Origin: Phoronis australis
Taxonomy: Eukaryota > Phoronida > Phoronidae
Assembly: GCA_002633005.1 (NCBI GenBank)
Contig: NMRA01000007.1
Coordinates: forward strand, 432,617 to 496,616
DNA: 64,000 nt
Reading direction: 5' to 3'
A program made the position numbers and the translations under genes. A model generated the notes under the pieces. That model was given only the letters and a program-made list of their open reading frames with translations. It was not told the DNA's origin and did not search any database. Below are positions 59,338 through 64,000 of the stretch, one piece after another (position 1 is the stretch's first letter; the number at the start of each line of letters is the position of its first letter).

Positions 59338-59494
59338 CAGTGGTGGACCTAGAGGGGGACCAAGGGGGCCATGCCCCCCTAAAATTCTCCCAGATTCCAT
59401 TTAACAGTTTGGGGGTGCGAATGTCTCACGGGCAAAATTCTGGTTAACACTCTGTTTTGGCCCCCTCTAACTCCATATCTTGGATCCACCCCTG
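59338..59494. repeat. MITE copy E, internally deleted, ~157 bp
   Basis: Left end CAGTGGTGGACCTAGAGGGG, right end inverted TTGGATCCACCCCTG. It shares 'taaaattctcccagattcca' with copy B but lacks ~150 bp found in copies A, C and D. Confidence 0.75.
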
Positions 59495-59735
59495 GCACGG
59501 GGTACATTTTTCACGATACCAAGAAACTTTTAGTGTTAAAAATCAATGGAAAGCACATAGGGAGCTGGCAATGACAGAATTTCATTCCAACAATCCTACA
59601 AAGAACCCGTCAAGTGTATGAACCGTTTTTCCGTGTGACAAATACCATGCAAACTTATGAATTATGACCTCGCTTTCGTAAAATGTAAGAACGGTACATT
59701 ACTCGCATGTGCACTCGACGTAAATTGTAACAATT

Positions 59736-59900
59736 AGATATAAATCGGCAAATAAAACAACAAGAATTGATGAACCTAAATTTGAAATTTTCGGATGTAA
59801 TAACTTCCTTTGTCAACAGAAACAAAGGAAGTTATTACATCCGAAAATTTCAAATTTCAGTTGATCCATTCTTGTTGTTTTATTTACCGATTTATATTCT
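59736..59900. repeat. 165-bp near-perfect palindrome, 78-bp arms
   Basis: Arms 59736-59813 and 59822-59900 with an 8-nt centre (caacagaa) and only a few mismatches. It splits the right inverted repeat of the 57823-60026 element, so it inserted later. Hairpin (foldback) MITE. Confidence 0.9.
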
Positions 59901-60026
59901 ACATTTCGTGAAACAATAGTATCCTTGGGAGTATCTGGATCGCCTTATTTAGTTTCAGATTTATTTTCTACGTTATTCATCAGCTTGTTACATTTTAGGA
60001 GAGGCCTAGCAACGTAAAATGTAGAG

Positions 60027-60454
60027 TTTACTATTATATGGGACTTAGTGAAGACAGGGAGGAATAGGGTAACGTACAAAAGATAGTTCAGTCTCGGCCA
60101 TGCACGAGGTTCTGGTGCGGTGGGTGAGGCTGAGGCGCAGCGAATAAACCTTTCTATCACGCTGGAAATTGGTGCGATCTGGACATGGATTTCGTGAGTG
60201 CACCGTGATTCAAAAATACAAGTACATAACCATTTTTTCGCATACATAAATTTTTAATATAATGGTACCCGGCGTTGTTTACGGAAGGCACATCTCTGCG
60301 AGGAACTACGTATTTTTGCACATAAAAACACAAAAATTACACCCCAGTCAGAAATTTTATATATGTTCGGAGTAGTGAACAGGTATGTAGTTAGTGACTA
60401 CTTCTACGTCATTCCGCTTTTATAATTTGATAAAGAAAGTCAAAAGTTGTATGA
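60027..60454. other. Intergenic, nothing recognised
   Basis: No supported feature. Confidence 0.35.
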
Positions 60455-60765
60455 AACGAAACCGGAACAGTGTTTTAGAAAACTCTTAACAGCGTTTTTA
60501 AGATTTGTCCCTGAACATTTACATCAAATAAAATTGGACACGATACAGACATTGTTGTTTAACTAGGAGAATACTTTCTTTTTTCCCTATATTTTACTAA
60601 ACAGACATGCTCACACGGCCAATGAACGACAGTTTGGTAGTGAGTTATAATTAACGTCTACACGTTTTCCAATTTCCGAAAATATTATATTTTCACACAG
60701 TCAATTAATTCCATCCATTTTCTGTTTAGTAAGGTACATGCTCCTACATAATCTTATACATGGAT
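60455..60765 (+). repeat. Dispersed repeat copy, partial
   Basis: Shares 'aagatttgtccctgaacatt', 'acatcaaataaaattgga', 'agacatgctcacacggccaatg' and 'tccgaaaatatta' blocks, in order, with 24840-25372. Confidence 0.6.
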
Positions 60766-61150
60766 CTAAAGGTCCCCATTTCGCAATCACATGCTTCGGA
60801 GCTTGGGGTTGAGGTGGTGGATCGGCCCTCGCAGCACCTCGAGAGAAGGGCCACCTAACAGGACAGTGTTACCTGGAACGTTGTAAGGACCGGTGAGCGT
60901 GCAATTGGCGACTGGGCGTACCGCTAATTCTTGCAGTGGGCAACAATAACCCTTGTCATTGAGCTCAAGGTTTGTGATAAAAAGCGTATGCCCACTTCCA
61001 GAACGTTTGTGGAACTAAACAGCTGTTACCAATTTGCCAACAAATTCATCACAAATCGCCCTAACAAATATTCTGAGGTTAGGTTGCTGAAGGGTCTAGT
61101 CTTCAGCGTCTTAAACGTATAGTTTTTTGCATACTTAGCAAATGGTCTAC
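60766..61150. other. Region expected to hold further MAM-gene exon or intron
   Basis: The MAM gene's exon at 61151 ends with a donor, so the domain's last strands must lie at lower coordinates. I looked for a GDIAIDD-like motif on the minus strand here and found none. Confidence 0.3.
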
Positions 61151-61329
61151 CTTTGTTTTTTCCGACGTCACAATTCTGACTCTAGAAAAGTGCCATGTGT
61201 TGCCTTGGTTACCAGACTTTTGGAAAATCACTGTCTCTTTACCACCTTTCTCAACCAAGCACAGCGTGAGACTACCCATCTTTGTTTTGCCGAACATGTG
61301 CCATCGGAAGGAGAGCATATATTCACCGG
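61151..61329 (-). CDS. MAM gene exon, second half of the domain
   Basis: Acceptor atatttttcag; enters with two bases completing a split Ala; ends AAG|GTAGAC in phase 0. Encodes GEYMLSFRWHMFG, KMGSLTLCLVEKGGKE, FQKSGNQGNTWHFSRVRI. Confidence 0.82.
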
Positions 61330-62513
61330 CTGAAAAATATCTGAAGATGTGACACAAATACGAAGAGTTCGAACACCGGCAGAGGGTGTCGCAATTTTCG
61401 CGGGGACCACTCAGGCATCAATCTCCAGTACAACGCCGCGATGAATATTTTAGCAAAATCCCGTAACGTGTGATTTATGTTTCATAGAGTACGTCCTTCA
61501 TCTAGACGAACGACCATGTCTATCATGTACACGTATTATTGCACTAATTTTCTCGTAAAATTGAAACTCCACGGCACCACAACTGTCATAATTTTGGTGT
61601 GTTCTTGAAAGAACTGGAATATTGAATACATTTTTCATTTCTTAGCTTAAGAGTACTTTCTATTAGCATAAGAAAAATTATCAGTTCAATATTTGATTGG
61701 GCTAAACAGACCATTTGGTGTTATTGAGTTAGGAATTCAACTTATTTAGCTCTTTCATCACCTTACCTGGAAAGTATTTAGTGTATATCTTGGCTTCGGA
61801 TTTTTTTTTAATTTTATCCATTTCCGCGTAGATGTATGGTGTGCACATATACCCGCAGTCGGGGCCTGTACCTTGGGTTGGCGTAGAACCCTGGAAATAG
61901 TTGATAATGTGTTAGCCAGTAGCTCTCAGCACAATAATATCTTTTAAAACTCGAAGTACACTACAAACAGCACTACATTTTCTGTTTGTCAAAATGCTGG
62001 TTGTCCGGAAATCCCAGTACATCTAAAACACTTCTTACGCACTTGCTTATGCATAACGCTTAGACCTCATCTCAGAACTTTTATACACAACCATACAGCA
62101 CGACAGGCAAATTTAAAAAAAAACAACTAATTTCCACAGCAAGAATGCTTAAAAACCATATGCATAGTATATCACAACGTATTATTACAATTTAACATAT
62201 AAGTGTCGTACAAAAGATGAAAACATGAAAGCTTTATTCAACACATCAGTGATGCATATAGTAAACTGAGATAAGGCATCCATTTAATAGATTATTTGGT
62301 CCTGTCAGCGTCGTTAACTAAAACAACGAAGTGTATATTTAAAAAACAACCCGCTCCATGGTTTTTATCAAGTTATTTCATGATGTCTTGGTAGTAAGCT
62401 ACCTCGTTATGATTGTCTTACGTTATGTGGTGTCCAGTCGAAATCGTCATCGGTTGCTTGTGACCACCCGCAAATGTAACCATCGTCAAAGGAGCACGTT
62501 ATAGCATAATCAC
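61151..62513 (-). CDS. MAM-domain protein, three internal exons (partial gene)
   Basis: Model: complement(join(61151..61329, 61767..61890, 62422..62513)), 395 nt, all GT-AG and in phase. The exons spell most of one MAM domain: ITCSFDDGYICGWSQ, DDDFDWTPHN|GSTPTQGTGP, YIYAEMDKIKKKSEAKIY, GEYMLSFRWHMFGKTKMG and FQKSGNQGNTWHF. MAM domains are extracellular adhesion modules of receptors, meprins and matrix proteins. The phase-1 entry at 62513 suits a shuffled extracellular module. Odd points: the conserved Cys of the usual CLxFWYHM motif is not there (EYMLSFRWHM), and an extra Cys pair sits in DCGYMC. Neither the first nor the last exons, nor any signal or membrane segment, were found in the window. 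Confidence 0.82.
61767..61890 (-). CDS. MAM gene exon, middle of the domain
   Basis: Acceptor ctatttccag, donor CCAG|GTAAGG; enters phase 0, leaves phase 1. Encodes GSTPTQGTGPDCGYMC, then YIYAEMDKIKKKSEAKIY and TKYFP. A nine-A run (minus strand) codes the three lysines; one base more or less would break the frame. Confidence 0.8.
62422..62513 (-). CDS. MAM gene exon, start of the domain
   Basis: Acceptor actttcag, donor AAC|GTAAGA; enters phase 1, leaves phase 0. Encodes DYAITCSFDDGYICGWSQ and DDDFDWTPHN, with the first two MAM cysteines. Confidence 0.83.
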
Positions 62514-62765
62514 CTGAAAGTAAAAACTATACGTACAATGTCAAGTTTTAGCATTAGCATTCAAATGCATAAAAATTAAATATTGCAAAAATATCCATTT
62601 GGTAATGTTAAAATTACGCTGCCTCGGTCTCCACGTACATCCGTGATACTGGAGGAAAAGTCGACTAGAGGTTAGTCTGTTTTGTGAGAGAGCCGTTGCG
62701 AGCCTTGAAACACATTTCGTAGGTAACCAAAATCAGAGCGAAGTGGTCTATATACTTAAATAGGT

Positions 62766-62930
62766 AACTTCGTTGAAAACACGACTAAGCTTTTTGTTTG
62801 AAAACTTTATACGGAGTCGCTCGTTGTGTCGAAAGTACACTGCGAGAAAGGGAATTGTTTCGACACTACGAGCGACTCTGTATCAAGCTGTATGAAACAA
62901 AAAGTTTAGTCGTGTTTTCAAAGAAGTTCG
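62766..62930. repeat. Hairpin element, ~72-bp arms, 20-nt loop
   Basis: Arms 62766-62836 and 62857-62930 pair over most of their length with a few mismatches and one short indel. Foldback MITE type. Confidence 0.85.
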
Positions 62931-63242
62931 TGTAAACGAAGAGCTGCTACCGAACTTACTTAAATTTGATAATTCATAGTGATGATTAGTGGAACAACCT
63001 TTTATAAGAATCCCATGACCTAGCTTCTCTGGTGACGTGAACCGTAGTTAGTCCTATGCTTAAAATTTAATGTTTCTCGTTGGATTTTCGGTACTAATTT
63101 TTTTTTTTCATTTCAACCAAGTTTGTCTCAGCGCCTTGCTCGTACGTGTTGTGGGGAAAGCACGAGATTGTCAATCCGTACATATATACACTTCACACAA
63201 AGACGCCTCTGTGACAGGTTGATAGAACATCACAGCTCAGGG

Positions 63243-63610
63243 AAAAGTAACATCTATAGGCATTGTGTTAGCAACAATCACCAACTAAGCCAATTCTGTT
63301 AGCATTATCTTCAGAGAACCTAATAAGGAGTTACTGTACATTAAAGAGTCATTTGGCCATTCGGGACCAGCATGCCACTGATTCTCTGAATAACATGCAG
63401 AGCTCTGTGACCCTGCAACTATGGTGACCAGCCAAGCTACTGACTATATTCCCTGTATCTCTCACTTCACTTTATGGATGTTACCTGAGCTGTATGTTGG
63501 CACTTGTTGTCCTAAATTGTTGGTCCTGATGATGTCTAATGAAAAGACGAAACGTTGAATTGAACATGAACTTTTTTATTTGCGCGGCGATCGTCCGGTT
63601 TTTAATCTTA
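63243..63610 (+). mobile_element. Retroelement remnant, Penelope-like, with hammerhead-like motif
   Basis: Starts with another copy of the 45738-45840 arm sequence (agtaacatctataggcattg). Near its end it has CTGATGA, a GTCT...AGAC stem and GAAAC (63526-63553), followed by 'gttgaattgaacatgaac'. 'GAAACGTTG' after a short stem is typical of Penelope-like terminal repeats known to carry hammerhead ribozymes (general knowledge). No coding part is present. Confidence 0.45.
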
Positions 63611-64000
63611 CTGTGGCCAAAAACTGATTTAATTCCTTGCAATTGTTTGTTAAATAAAAGTTAGTCAGAGACAGGTTTGATTTTCTCTTTCATAGCATAG
63701 CATTACACGACAATAATATAATATTTAGGCAAGCATTGAAAATGAGTGGACAGATTGAGTTTAATATTACCAATACACAGCAACTGGATACGGCAAACAA
63801 TTTGTTAAAACATTATAATTAAAACAATATTTAGGAAGGGGATGTGACGATAGTACAGTAATTTCTAATCAATTCACTAATTTAAGTATCCTTTCAAATA
63901 TCTCATCTTATGTAGCTATCAATTTTGAGAGTTGTAAGCTTATACAAGCTTCTTGTAAGTTTTTCCTTGCATGCACCCCCCCAACGGCAAAACGGCAAAC

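Larger units (their letters stand above)
57823..60026. mobile_element. ~2.2-kb element with terminal clusters of a 14-bp motif (non-autonomous)
   Basis: The left end (57823-57992) carries eight copies of TGTTACATTTTACG or its inverse. The right end repeats much of it in inverse order: 'tttcgtaaaatgtaag...ctcgcatg..ctcgacgtaaa' at about 59675-59735 mirrors 57937-57995, and 'ttacattttaggagagg' plus 'tagcaacgtaaaatgta' at about 59987-60024 mirrors 57875-57915. So the ends form long inverted repeats; the right one is interrupted by a hairpin insertion. No transposase frame lies between. A non-autonomous DNA transposon is the best reading; subterminal motif clusters are typical transposase-binding sites. 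Confidence 0.6.
62514..64000. other. Right end: upstream part of the MAM gene and transposon remnants
   Basis: A hairpin element at 62766-62930 and a Penelope-like remnant at 63243-63610 lie here. I could not identify the preceding MAM-gene exon; it may lie beyond the window. Confidence 0.4.

Overview
This window is animal (metazoan) nuclear DNA. It is AT-rich, with long introns, GT-AG splice sites, and many decayed transposons and tRNA-derived SINEs. The genes recognised (a SPRED, a p31comet/MAD2L1BP, a B-box TRIM-like protein and a MAM-domain protein) fit an invertebrate deuterostome. A hemichordate is my best guess, but the sequence does not prove it; amphioxus or an echinoderm is possible.

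Layout. (1) 2917-27363, + strand: a complete five-exon SPRED gene of 438 codons, with EVH1, KIT-binding-like and Sprouty domains. A 26-nt first coding exon is followed by an 18-kb intron full of repeat debris. (2) 27364-35073: presumed 3' UTR and downstream DNA with SINE and MITE fragments. (3) 35074-36898, - strand: a complete two-exon p31comet gene, 286 codons. (4) 37300-41550: a MITE, a minisatellite with an assembly gap, and a 2-kb pyrimidine-biased stretch. (5) 41591-42914, + strand: a two-exon TRIM-like gene with two B-boxes and a coiled coil but no RING. (6) 43600-60030: transposon-rich DNA with G/C-tract MITEs, a non-LTR reverse transcriptase fragment, a SINE with intact Pol III boxes, a directly duplicated non-LTR 3' end, and an element built from repeated 14-mers. 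(7) 61151-62513, - strand: three exons of a MAM-domain gene whose other exons I could not find. (8) The far right end holds a hairpin element and a Penelope-like, hammerhead-like motif.

The genes do not form one pathway. SPRED dampens Ras/MAPK signalling, p31comet works in spindle-checkpoint silencing, the TRIM-like protein is probably a scaffold, and the MAM gene is probably a surface or secreted protein. Two of the four single-N positions sit exactly at the end of the first copy of a near-identical direct duplication. Those duplications may therefore be assembly artefacts. All exon models come from reading splice signals, phase and remembered family sequences; no search or transcript data was available.
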